Of a stretch of 40,281 nucleotides of DNA, positions 29,962-37,368 are shown piece by piece. Positions within the stretch are counted from its first letter, which is position 1. Each line of letters opens with the position of its first letter. A model generated the notes under the pieces. The model was not told where the DNA came from, ran no database searches, and saw only the letters and a program-made list of their open reading frames with translations. The DNA lies in contig NZ_JACVQF010000167.1 in the NCBI RefSeq assembly GCF_014534645.1, positions 1-40,281 of the forward strand, in the 5' to 3' direction. This DNA comes from Streptomyces griseicoloratus. GTDB lineage: Bacteria > Actinomycetota > Actinomycetes > Streptomycetales > Streptomycetaceae. A program made the position numbers and the translations under genes.

Positions 29962-31707
29962 GTGCCGATCGTGGCTCAGCAGAGCACCGAGACCACCGAC
30001 TGGGTCTCCCGTTTCGCGGACGAGGTCATCGCCGAGTCGGAGCGTCGGGCCCCGGGCAAACCGGTCGTCGTCGCGTCCGGGCTCTCGCCCTCCGGTCCCA
30101 TCCACCTCGGCAACCTGCGCGAGGTCATGACCCCCCACCTCGTCGCCGACGAGATCCGCCGGCGTGGGTACGAGGTGCGGCACCTGATCTCCTGGGACGA
30201 CTACGACCGCTACCGCAAGGTGCCGAACGGCGTCGCCGGCGTCGACGAGTCCTGGGCCGAGCACATCGGCAAGCCCCTCACCTCCGTCCCCGCCCCCAAG
30301 GGCTCCGCGCACCCGAACTGGGCCGAGCACTTCAAGGCCGCGATGATCGAGTCGCTGGCCGAGCTGGGCGTGGAGTTCGACGGGATCAGCCAGACCGCGC
30401 AGTACACCTCCGGCGCCTACCGCGAGCAGATCCTGCACGCCATGAAGCACCGCGGGGAGATCGACGCCGTCCTCGCCCAGTACCGGACCAAGCCGAAGGC
30501 CGCCGCGAAGAAGCAGCAGAAGCCCGTCGACGAGGCCGAGCTGGAGGCCGCCGAGGGCTCCGGCGCCGCGGCCGAGGACGACGGCAGCTCCGGCTCCGCC
30601 GGCTACTTCCCGTACAAGCCGTACTGCGGCAACTGCGAGAAGGACCTCACCACGGTCACCGCGTACGACGACGACTCCACCGAGCTGACGTACGCCTGCA
30701 CCGCCTGCGGCTTCTCCGAGACCGTCCGGCTGAGCGAGTTCAACCGCGGCAAGCTGGTCTGGAAGGTCGACTGGCCCATGCGCTGGGCGTACGAGGGCGT
30801 GATCTTCGAGCCGAGCGGCGTCGACCACTCGTCCCCGGGGTCGTCGTTCCAGGTCGGCGGGCAGATCGTCGGCATCTTCGGCGGCAAGCAGCCCATCGGC
30901 CCGATGTACGCGTTCGTGGGCATCAGCGGCATGGCCAAGATGTCCTCCTCGCGGGGCGGGGTGCCCACCCCGGCCGACGCGCTGCAGATCATGGAGCCCC
31001 AGCTCCTGCGCTGGCTGTACGCCCGCCGCAGGCCCAACCAGTCCTTCAAGATCGCCTTCGACCAGGAGATCCAGCGCCTCTACGACGAGTGGGACCGCCT
31101 CGACGCCAAGGTCGCCGACGGCAGCGCCCTCCCGGCCGACGTCGCCGCGCACTCCCGTGCCGTGCGCACGGCCGCCGGGGACCTGCCGAGGACGCCCCGG
31201 CCCATGCCGTACCGGACGCTCGCCTCCGTCGCCGACATCACCGCCGGGCACGAGGACCAGGCCCTGCGCATCCTGAGCGAGCTGGACCCGTCCAACCCGC
31301 TGGGCTCGCTCGACGAGGCGCGCCCGCGGTACGACAAGGCCGAGGCGTGGATCAACACGCACGTCCCCGCCGACCAGCGGACCATCGTGCGCGACGAACC
31401 CGACGCCGAGCTGCTGAAGTCGCTGGACGAGCCGTCGCGGCAGTCGCTGCGCCTGCTGCTCGACGGGCTCGCCGAGCACTGGTCGCTGGACGGGCTCACC
31501 CACCTCGTCTACGGCGTGCCCAAGGTCCAGGCCGGGTTCTCCGCCGACGCCACGCCCAAGGAGCTGCCGCCGGAGATCAAGACCGCCCAGCGGACCTTCT
31601 TCGCGCTGCTGTACCACCTGCTGGTCGGCCGTGACACCGGCCCGCGGCTGCCCACGCTGCTGCTGGCCGTGGGACAGGACCGGGTGCGGCACCTGCTCGG
31701 GGAATAG
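29962..31707 (+). CDS. lysS: Lysyl-tRNA synthetase, class I
   Basis: A 581-residue class I LysRS, the archaeal-type enzyme unrelated to class II LysRS. The HIGH-type motif is ASGLSPSGPIHLGNL at about 35-49, and the KMSKS equivalent is MAKMSSSRGGVPTP near residue 322. A zinc-ribbon-like block has CGNC near 220 and CTAC near 252. A Lys/Glu/Ala-rich insertion occupies about 172-212. The C-terminal anticodon-binding domain runs to LLGE. GTG 29962 follows AGGAAGAGGA; GTG 29971 is an alternative. A candidate -10, GAGAAT, is at about 29889-29894. argS lies upstream beyond the TnpB-like gene. Confidence 0.93.
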   Translation: MPIVAQQSTETTDWVSRFADEVIAESERRAPGKPVVVASGLSPSGPIHLGNLREVMTPHLVADEIRRRGYEVRHLISWDDYDRYRKVPNGVAGVDESWAEHIGKPLTSVPAPKGSAHPNWAEHFKAAMIESLAELGVEFDGISQTAQYTSGAYREQILHAMKHRGEIDAVLAQYRTKPKAAAKKQQKPVDEAELEAAEGSGAAAEDDGSSGSAGYFPYKPYCGNCEKDLTTVTAYDDDSTELTYACTACGFSETVRLSEFNRGKLVWKVDWPMRWAYEGVIFEPSGVDHSSPGSSFQVGGQIVGIFGGKQPIGPMYAFVGISGMAKMSSSRGGVPTPADALQIMEPQLLRWLYARRRPNQSFKIAFDQEIQRLYDEWDRLDAKVADGSALPADVAAHSRAVRTAAGDLPRTPRPMPYRTLASVADITAGHEDQALRILSELDPSNPLGSLDEARPRYDKAEAWINTHVPADQRTIVRDEPDAELLKSLDEPSRQSLRLLLDGLAEHWSLDGLTHLVYGVPKVQAGFSADATPKELPPEIKTAQRTFFALLYHLLVGRDTGPRLPTLLLAVGQDRVRHLLGE

Positions 31708-31721
31708 CGGGCAGCCTGGCG

Positions 31722-31756
31722 AAAGGCCCTCGTACGGGAGCCGTACGAGGGCCTTT
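31722..31756. terminator. Bidirectional terminator between lysS and the DUF2637 gene
   Basis: AAAGGCCCTCGTACGG pairs perfectly over 16 bp with CCGTACGAGGGCCTTT across the three-base loop GAG, with T-rich flanks on both strands. It separates two convergent genes. Confidence 0.92.
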
Positions 31757-31758
31757 TC

Positions 31759-33063
31759 CTAGGCGATGTGGTCCTCTTCCAGTTCCGCGTTGTAGCGGTT
31801 GGTGAAGCGGGTGACCAGGCGCTTGGCCTCTTCCGGGGCGAGCGTGCGGCTGAACTCGGCCTCGACGTTCTCGCCGAACTCACGCGGGGTCGGGTAGCTG
31901 CCGTTGATCGACTGCTTGAAGACCTGGTAGTACGACTCCTCGTCGGGCTCCGGGGTGCCGCCGCCCTCGCCGAGTTCGCGCGTGCGGTTGGGGCCCGCCG
32001 GGATCGGGAAGCTGCCGGTCTCCTCCGGAGAGGGCTCCTGGAGCGGGGGCTCCTCCTCGTACTGGTCCCGGTACTGTTCGGCCTCCTGCTGCTCCTCGTA
32101 CCACTGGGCGTACTGCTCGGCGGGGTCGTAGGTGGGGTCGTAGTCGCCGTGGTATTCGACCTGGCGCGGGGTGTTGAACCAGGGGCTCTGGTCCGGTTCG
32201 CCGGTGTCGGCCTGGGGCCCGGCGTTCTGGTGGGCCTCCAGCTCCAGGCGCTGCCCGCCGAGGGGTGCCGCTGCATCCACCCGTGCCGCCCCAGCGGCAC
32301 GACTGCCCGCAGCTGCGTCGGCGCGACTGCCCGCGGCTGTGTCCTGCTGCGGTGCCGGGGGGAGCAGGGCCGGTTCGATGCCCGCTGCCGCCAGGCCCGC
32401 CGGGGCCGTGTCGGCCAGCGGTACGCCGTAGCGGGCCAGGCGCAGCGGCATCAGGGACTCCACCGGGGCCTTCCGGCGCCAGGCGCGGCCGAAGCGGGAG
32501 CGCAGCCGGGCCTGGTAGACCAGGCGCTCCTGCTCCAGCTTGATCACCTGCTCGTAGGAGCGCAGCTCCCACAGCTTCATACGGCGCCACAGCAGGAAGG
32601 TGGGCACCGGGGAGAGCAACCAGCGGGTGAGGCGGACGCCCTCCATGTGCTTGTCGGCGGTGATGTCGGCGATCCGGCCGATCGCGTGCCGGGCGGCCTC
32701 GACGGCCACCACGAACAGGACCGGGATCACCCCGTGCATGCCCACGCCCAGCGGGTCCGGCCAGGCCGCCGCGCCGTTGAACGCGATCGTCGCCGCCGTC
32801 AGCAGCCACGCCGTCTGGCGCAGCAGCGGGAACGGGATGCGGATCCAGGTCAGCAGCAGGTCCAGGGCGAGCAGCACACAGATGCCCGCGTCGATGCCGA
32901 TCGGGAAGACGTAGCTGAAGTTCCCGAAGCCCTTCTTGAGGGCCAGTTCACGCACCGCCGCGTACGAACCCGCGAAGCCGATCCCGGCGATGATGACGGC
33001 ACCGAAGACGACGACGCCGATGAGAACGCGGTGCATCCGTGTCAGCTGTAGTGGCGCGGCCAC
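31759..33063 (-). CDS. DUF2637 membrane protein
   Basis: A 434-residue protein. The N-terminal part has about four membrane helices (VLIGVVVFGAVIIAGIGFAG; YVFPIGIDAGICVLLALDLL; TAWLLTAATIAFNGAAAW; GVIPVLFVVAVEAARHAIG), together the DUF2637 domain. A charged cytoplasmic stretch (LLWRRMKLWELRSYEQVIKLE) follows, then a long Pro/Glu/Gln-rich region and a helical acidic end (FGENVEAEFSRTLAPEEAKR). DUF2637 occurs in actinobacterial chromosomes and in Spd-like plasmid transfer proteins; the function is not known. GTG 33063 has GGGAGGGGAG just upstream. Residues about 240-268 (AAGSRADAAAGSRAAG and so on) are encoded by repeat element copy B, so the repeat has been absorbed in frame. Confidence 0.82.
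   Translation of the reverse strand: MAAPLQLTRMHRVLIGVVVFGAVIIAGIGFAGSYAAVRELALKKGFGNFSYVFPIGIDAGICVLLALDLLLTWIRIPFPLLRQTAWLLTAATIAFNGAAAWPDPLGVGMHGVIPVLFVVAVEAARHAIGRIADITADKHMEGVRLTRWLLSPVPTFLLWRRMKLWELRSYEQVIKLEQERLVYQARLRSRFGRAWRRKAPVESLMPLRLARYGVPLADTAPAGLAAAGIEPALLPPAPQQDTAAGSRADAAAGSRAAGAARVDAAAPLGGQRLELEAHQNAGPQADTGEPDQSPWFNTPRQVEYHGDYDPTYDPAEQYAQWYEEQQEAEQYRDQYEEEPPLQEPSPEETGSFPIPAGPNRTRELGEGGGTPEPDEESYYQVFKQSINGSYPTPREFGENVEAEFSRTLAPEEAKRLVTRFTNRYNAELEEDHIA
32262..32344. repeat. Streptomyces-type repeat element, copy B, inside the DUF2637 gene
   Basis: 32262-32292 matches copy A (3201-3231), and CGACTGCCCGCAGCT at about 32300-32314 matches copy A 3271-3285. The insert seen in copy A is missing, which leaves a perfect hairpin CGTGCCGC-CCCA-GCGGCACG (32282-32301). 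The right part is tandemly duplicated in 24-base units: 32297-32320 and 32321-32344. The element is in frame in the gene and codes for Ala/Gly/Ser/Arg-rich sequence. Confidence 0.7.
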
Positions 33064-33079
33064 CCGTACTCCCCTCCCA

Positions 33080-33110
33080 GTGCCAGTTGTTGCGCGCAAC
33101 AGGGTGGCAC
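33080..33110 (-). promoter_or_regulatory. Nested palindrome upstream of the DUF2637 gene
   Basis: The core TGTTGCGCGCAACA (33088-33101) is a perfect 14-bp palindrome. It is flanked by an outer dyad, GTGCCA (33080-33085) and TGGCAC (33105-33110). The block begins 17 bases upstream of the DUF2637 GTG, just before the Shine-Dalgarno. This is the expected place and symmetry for a dimeric repressor operator; the regulator is unknown. Confidence 0.6.
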
Positions 33111-33145
33111 ATGTGTGCGGGGCACGGGTGGCCGGTCCTGGGCGC

Positions 33146-34048
33146 CTACGACTTGGAGCCGGTCTTCGACGGGCGCTTGGAGGCACCCGTGGACGAGTCG
33201 TCGGACGAGTCGTCGGACGACGAACCCGACGTGCCCTTCGACGCCGACGGAGAACTGCTCGACGTGCCGCCGGCCCGGGCCCCGTTGGCTTCGGTCACCG
33301 CGGCCACCGCCTCCTTGGCGGCCTTCTGCGCGGCCTTCGCCAGGTCGTCGGCGTCCGGCGTCTTGTCACCGGCCAGGCCGGCGCCGTTGTAGTCGACGGT
33401 GACGACGACGTTCTCGACGCGGGCGACGACCGTGTTCTGCTTGAAGGTGCCTTCCTTCTTCTTCAGGTCGTACCGGACGTTCGCCGCCTCGTCGCCGGTC
33501 CCGGTCAGGGGCTCGGTCTTCACGCTCTTCGCGCCGTCCGAGGTCTGGGCGTCCTGGAGCTGCTTCATGTAGTGGTCGCGCGCCAGCTTGTCGCCCTCGC
33601 CGCGCGTGACGTCCGACTCGAAGCGCAGCAACGACACGTTGAGCCAGCGGAACTGCGAGCCCTTCACACCGTTGTTGTCGAGGCTGCTCCAGGAACAGCT
33701 GCCGCGGGTCGCGGTGTCGGCCGAGGTGCCCTCCTTGCCGGAGTCGGCCCCCTTGGGCACCAGGTCCTCCAGCGTCTTCTCCGAGAGCACCTTGCACGGC
33801 TCCGGGAGCTTGGCGTACGCCGCCGCCTGCACCGTCGGGGACGGGCTCGCGGACTTCGACGCGGCGGCCTTGTCCGCGCCCTTGTCCTTGTCGTCACCGG
33901 AGCCGGAGTCCGAGGAGCAGCCGGCGGCCACCAGCATCACGGGGACGGCCGCCGCGCAGACAAGGAGGCGGCTGAGGCGCTTCGCTCGCGGGTCTCGCTG
34001 GTCTCGGTGGTCTCGCTGGGCTCGTCGCTGCATGGTTCCTTCACTCAT
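33146..34048 (-). CDS. DUF3558 lipoprotein (first of two)
   Basis: A 300-residue lipoprotein. A basic N-terminus with a repetitive RDHRDQRDPR stretch leads into the signal helix LLVCAAAVPVMLVAAGC, with the lipobox cysteine near residue 44. A Ser/Lys/Asp spacer follows, then the DUF3558 domain (LPEPCKVLSEKTLEDLVP, SCSWSS, LNVSLLRFESDVTRGEG, ARVENVVVTVDYNGAG), and a long Ser/Asp-rich tail after about residue 255. Paired Cys in EPCKV and GSCSW are typical. The function is unknown. ATG 34048 is used; ATG 34033 has a Shine-Dalgarno too close. It is a tandem paralog of the next gene. Confidence 0.82.
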   Translation of the reverse strand: MSEGTMQRRAQRDHRDQRDPRAKRLSRLLVCAAAVPVMLVAAGCSSDSGSGDDKDKGADKAAASKSASPSPTVQAAAYAKLPEPCKVLSEKTLEDLVPKGADSGKEGTSADTATRGSCSWSSLDNNGVKGSQFRWLNVSLLRFESDVTRGEGDKLARDHYMKQLQDAQTSDGAKSVKTEPLTGTGDEAANVRYDLKKKEGTFKQNTVVARVENVVVTVDYNGAGLAGDKTPDADDLAKAAQKAAKEAVAAVTEANGARAGGTSSSSPSASKGTSGSSSDDSSDDSSTGASKRPSKTGSKS

Positions 34049-34166
34049 GGCACTCGTGGTTCCTGATGATCGGAACGGGTCCGACGGGCCACGGTACGCG
34101 GTGGGGCAACCGCGCGGTCCCGGTTCCCGGGCTTCGCGCGCGGGTGCGGGGATGCCCGAGGGGCCG

Positions 34167-35021
34167 TCAGCCGCCGAGTGAATCCGCCAGCCGGGAGGCC
34201 AGTTTCCGCGCCCTGTCCTGCATTTCCTCGCTGTCGGGCGCGACCGCGAGCGTCGTCGGCTGCTCGGCGTACTCGATGGTCACGATCACGTTCGACGTGC
34301 GGAACGCCACAGTCACCGTGCGCCGCTGGGCCGTCGAACCGGAGCTGTTCAGCTCGTCGTCCAGGAAGGCCTCGTCGCCCAGGTCGTCGAGGAGGCGGGG
34401 CTGGAGGTCGGTGGGGGTGGCGCCGTCGGACGTGCCGGTGGAGGGGGAGCCGGAGGCCGACGAGGAGGGCGAGCCGTCGGCGGGGGCGGAGGCGCCGTCC
34501 GAGGCGGACGCCGTGGCCGAGCCGGACGCGGATCCCGACGCGGACGCCGACGGCGTTTCGGAGACGGCCGGTTCGGGGAGGTCCGCCGCCTCCACCCGCT
34601 TGGCGAAGAGCTGTTCGGCCTCGCTGTCGTCGCTGACGGCGTTGTCGTACGACACCACGCGCTCGAAGTCGACGAAGAGGTGGTCCGTGGCGGTCGCCGA
34701 CTCCACCTTCCAGCGGCAGCCGACCTTGCGGTCGGTGTCGTACGCCAGCGTCGCCTCGCCCGCGTACGCCTTCTCGCGGCTCACCTCGTCCGCGATCTCC
34801 TTGATGCCGGGCAGCAGCGAGTCGAGTGTCTTGTTGCCGACGGCCCGGCAGGGTTCGGGCAGGGTGCGGTACTTGCCGGGCTGGGCCGCCTGTGAGGTGA
34901 CGCCGGGGTCGCCCGGGTTGGAGTCGTCCGTCGTGGCGCCGTCGCCCGAGCCGCCGGTGCAGCCGGCCAGCAGTGCCGCGAGCAGGGCGGCGATGCCGGG
35001 TACGTAAGCCTTCCGCCGCAC
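34167..35021 (-). CDS. DUF3558 lipoprotein (second of two)
   Basis: A 284-residue lipoprotein with signal VRRKAYVPGIAALLAALLAGC (first residue read as Met), lipidated Cys about residue 21. The DUF3558 domain begins with LPEPCRAVGNKTLDSLLPG and includes KVGCRWKVESAT, VSYDNAV, and the C-terminal TVAFRTSNVIVTIEYAEQP. A Ser/Ala-rich linker (about 160-210) interrupts the domain. It is a paralog of the downstream lipoprotein, which starts 118 bases later on the same strand, so duplication is likely. AGGAG lies eight bases before GTG 35021. It is divergent from rtcB. Confidence 0.82.
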   Translation of the reverse strand: MRRKAYVPGIAALLAALLAGCTGGSGDGATTDDSNPGDPGVTSQAAQPGKYRTLPEPCRAVGNKTLDSLLPGIKEIADEVSREKAYAGEATLAYDTDRKVGCRWKVESATATDHLFVDFERVVSYDNAVSDDSEAEQLFAKRVEAADLPEPAVSETPSASASGSASGSATASASDGASAPADGSPSSSASGSPSTGTSDGATPTDLQPRLLDDLGDEAFLDDELNSSGSTAQRRTVTVAFRTSNVIVTIEYAEQPTTLAVAPDSEEMQDRARKLASRLADSLGG

Positions 35022-35102
35022 GGTCGGGCTCCTCTCGACGGTGTCCCACGGGTGCCTCGCGCCCGTTGCTCCAGTGTCCCCGCTGCTTATTCGCTTGCCG
35101 CA

Positions 35103-35117
35103 CAGGGGCGTCCCCTG
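35103..35117. promoter_or_regulatory. Inverted repeat in the lipoprotein/rtcB divergent region
   Basis: CAGGGG-CGT-CCCCTG is a perfect 6-bp inverted repeat about midway between the divergent lipoprotein and rtcB starts. The rest of the 214-base gap is more AT-rich near 35160-35220, upstream of rtcB. It is only a candidate. Confidence 0.3.
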
Positions 35118-35235
35118 CAGACAATGTGTATCGCACGCGCTGCCGTGAACGCCGGTCCGTTGTCCTCTTCGTCGACCTTGGCGATGGTTTTTGCGCTTTC
35201 TGACTTCTATTCGGTTTCGGGGGAATGGGGACGTC

Positions 35236-36429
35236 ATGTCGTACGTGGAGCTGCCGGGCGCGAAGGTGCCGATCCGCATGTGGACCGACCCGGCGACGGT
35301 CGAGGAGGGGGCGCTGCAGCAGCTGCGGAACGTCGCCACCCTGCCGTGGATCAAGGGCCTGGCCGTCATGCCGGACGTGCACTACGGAAAGGGTGCGACG
35401 GTCGGCTCGGTCATCGCGATGCAGGGCGCGGTCTGTCCCGCGGCGGTGGGCGTCGACATCGGCTGCGGGATGTCGGCGGTGAAGACGTCCCTGACGGCGA
35501 ACGACCTGCCGGGCGACCTGTCGCGGCTGCGGTCGAGGATCGAGCAGGCGATTCCGGTGGGGCGGGGAATGCACGACGATCCCGTGGACCCGGGGCGGCT
35601 GCACGGCTTCGCGACCGCCGGGTGGGACGACTTCTGGGGGCGGTTCGACGGGGTCGCGGAGGCGGTGAGGTTCCGTCAGGAGCGGGCGGGCAAGCAGATG
35701 GGCACGCTCGGATCCGGCAACCACTTCGTCGAGGTGTGCACGGATTCGACCGGAGTCGTCTGGCTCATGCTCCACTCCGGTTCCCGCAACATCGGCAAGG
35801 AGCTCGCCGAGCACCACATAGGCATCGCCCAGAAGCTCCCGCACAACCAGGGCCTGGTCGACCGCGACCTCGCCGTCTTCGTCGCGGACACCCCGCAGAT
35901 GGCGGCGTACCGCAACGACCTGTTCTGGGCGCAGGAGTACGCGAAGTACAACCGCACCATCATGATGGCGCTCCTGAAGGACGTGATCCGCAAGGAGTTC
36001 AAGAAGGCGAAGCCGGTCTTCGAGCCGGAGATCAGCGCACACCACAACTACGTGGCCGAGGAGCGGTACGAGGGGATGGACCTGCTCGTGACCCGCAAAG
36101 GCGCGATCCGCGCGGGCTCCGGCGAGTACGGGATCATCCCGGGCTCCATGGGCACGGGCTCGTACATCGTGAAGGGCCTCGGGAACGCCAAGTCCTTCAA
36201 CTCGGCCTCGCACGGCGCGGGCCGGCGCATGAGCCGCAACGCGGCCAAGCGGCGCTTCACGACCAAGGACCTGGAGGAGCAGACCCGGGGCGTGGAGTGC
36301 CGCAAGGACTCGGGCGTCGTGGACGAGATTCCGGGCGCCTACAAGCCGATCGAGCAGGTCATCGACCAGCAGCGGGACCTCGTCGAGGTCGTGGCGAAGC
36401 TGAAGCAGGTCGTCTGCGTGAAGGGCTGA
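35236..36429 (+). CDS. rtcB: RNA-splicing ligase RtcB
   Basis: A 397-residue RtcB-family ligase joining 2',3'-cyclic phosphate or 3'-phosphate RNA ends to 5'-OH ends, using GTP and manganese. Motifs are MPDVHYGKGATVGSVIA (about 45-61), VGVDIGCGMSAVK with metal ligands Asp74 and Cys77, GSGNHFVEV near 158, LHSGSRNIGKEL near 180, and the guanylylation loop SHGAGRRMSR near 330 with the active-site His. ATG 35236 follows GGGGAATGGGG. No archease gene is adjacent. The stop is seven bases from the end of a convergent tyrosine phosphatase gene with no room for a terminator, so antisense overlap of the transcripts is likely. Confidence 0.93.
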   Translation: MSYVELPGAKVPIRMWTDPATVEEGALQQLRNVATLPWIKGLAVMPDVHYGKGATVGSVIAMQGAVCPAAVGVDIGCGMSAVKTSLTANDLPGDLSRLRSRIEQAIPVGRGMHDDPVDPGRLHGFATAGWDDFWGRFDGVAEAVRFRQERAGKQMGTLGSGNHFVEVCTDSTGVVWLMLHSGSRNIGKELAEHHIGIAQKLPHNQGLVDRDLAVFVADTPQMAAYRNDLFWAQEYAKYNRTIMMALLKDVIRKEFKKAKPVFEPEISAHHNYVAEERYEGMDLLVTRKGAIRAGSGEYGIIPGSMGTGSYIVKGLGNAKSFNSASHGAGRRMSRNAAKRRFTTKDLEEQTRGVECRKDSGVVDEIPGAYKPIEQVIDQQRDLVEVVAKLKQVVCVKG

Positions 36430-36436
36430 CGCCCGG

Positions 36437-37180
36437 TCACGCGAGGAGACGGGCGCGGAGAGTCGCCGAGACGGCCTTCGCGTCCAGTTCCAGTGCCCGG
36501 GTCACGTAGCCCTCGACGGAGCCGTGACGTTCGGTCAGGTGGGTGAGGAACAGGGTCATCACCTCGGCGGGGGCCCGGCCGTAGGCCGGCCAGGTGGGGG
36601 TGCGGCCGGCGTTGCGGGCCGTCCAGGACGCCAGGAGGGCGGGGGCCGCCAGGTCGGTGAGGGTGAAATCCTCGACGATCGCGGGGGCCGGGACGCCCAG
36701 GAGGGACAGGACCAGGGCGGCCAGCAGGCCGGTGCGGTCCTTGCCCGAGGTGCAGTGGAAGACGAGGGGTTCGTCCGCCCGGGCCGCCTCCGTCACCAGT
36801 TCCAGGGCCCGGCGGATCTCCTTGCGGCCGTCCTCCGCGACCTCCAGGTAGCGTTCCGCGAGGTACGGGCCCGGCGCGATGTCGGGGGTCAGGGCCGCCT
36901 GGTCGTAGGGGCGGTGCTCGATGCTGAGGTTGTGGTAGGTGAAGCCCGGGTGCTCCGGGACCCGGCCGTGGGCCTCGATCTCCCAGGGGTAGCGGAGGTC
37001 CACGACCGTGCGGACGCCCAGGGAGAGGAAGCGGGTCCAGTCGTCCGTGCCCTCGGTGAGCTTGCCCAGGGAGTCCGCGCGGTACAGGCGTCCGGGGCGC
37101 ACGCGGCGGCCGTCGGCGGTCGTCCAGCCGCCCAGGTCACGGAAGTTGGCGAGCGCGGCGAAGGGTATGTGTCTGTCCAC
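36437..37180 (-). CDS. Tyrosine/serine protein phosphatase (Y_phosphatase3 type)
   Basis: A 247-residue phosphatase with the CX5R loop HCTSGKDRTG (nucleophile Cys143, Arg149), the N-terminal NFRDLGGWTTADGRRVRPGR block typical of bacterial dual-specificity phosphatases, and a general-acid region ahead of the loop. Length and block order resemble M. tuberculosis PtpB-like and LipA-type proteins; substrates may be phosphoproteins or phosphoinositides. The GTG start has TAGGGT ending six bases upstream and no Shine-Dalgarno, so a leaderless transcript is likely. It converges with rtcB, and the 48-residue gene of the SDR operon ends 41 bases upstream of its start, on the same strand. Confidence 0.88.
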   Translation of the reverse strand: MDRHIPFAALANFRDLGGWTTADGRRVRPGRLYRADSLGKLTEGTDDWTRFLSLGVRTVVDLRYPWEIEAHGRVPEHPGFTYHNLSIEHRPYDQAALTPDIAPGPYLAERYLEVAEDGRKEIRRALELVTEAARADEPLVFHCTSGKDRTGLLAALVLSLLGVPAPAIVEDFTLTDLAAPALLASWTARNAGRTPTWPAYGRAPAEVMTLFLTHLTERHGSVEGYVTRALELDAKAVSATLRARLLA

Positions 37181-37221
37181 GCGCTGACCCTACGCAGCCG
37201 TCCCGGCCGGTTCACGAGGTT

Positions 37222-37368
37222 TTACTTCGCGTGTGTCACCGCGTAGATCATCACGAACGCCACGATGTGGATGCCGAAGAGGAAGTAGCCGAGCCACCAC
37301 CACATCTTGCGCTCGTCCTTCGTCTCCTGGTCCAGGCGACGGCGTTCGAGATCGTCCTCGGCCGGCAT
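37222..37368 (-). CDS. Small single-pass membrane protein, 48 residues
   Basis: A short gene easily missed by callers. It begins with a charged, soluble stretch (MPAEDDLERRRLDQETKDER), then a single hydrophobic helix (MWWWLGYFLFGIHIVAFVMI), and ends YAVTHAK. Its ATG shares the final A of the SDR stop codon (TGATG), and GGGAG lies about six bases upstream, so it is translationally coupled to the SDR. I do not recognise the family. The charge pattern suggests the N-terminus is cytoplasmic. It might be a small membrane partner of the SDR or of the YnfA protein encoded upstream; that is inference. Confidence 0.8.
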   Translation of the reverse strand: MPAEDDLERRRLDQETKDERKMWWWLGYFLFGIHIVAFVMIYAVTHAK

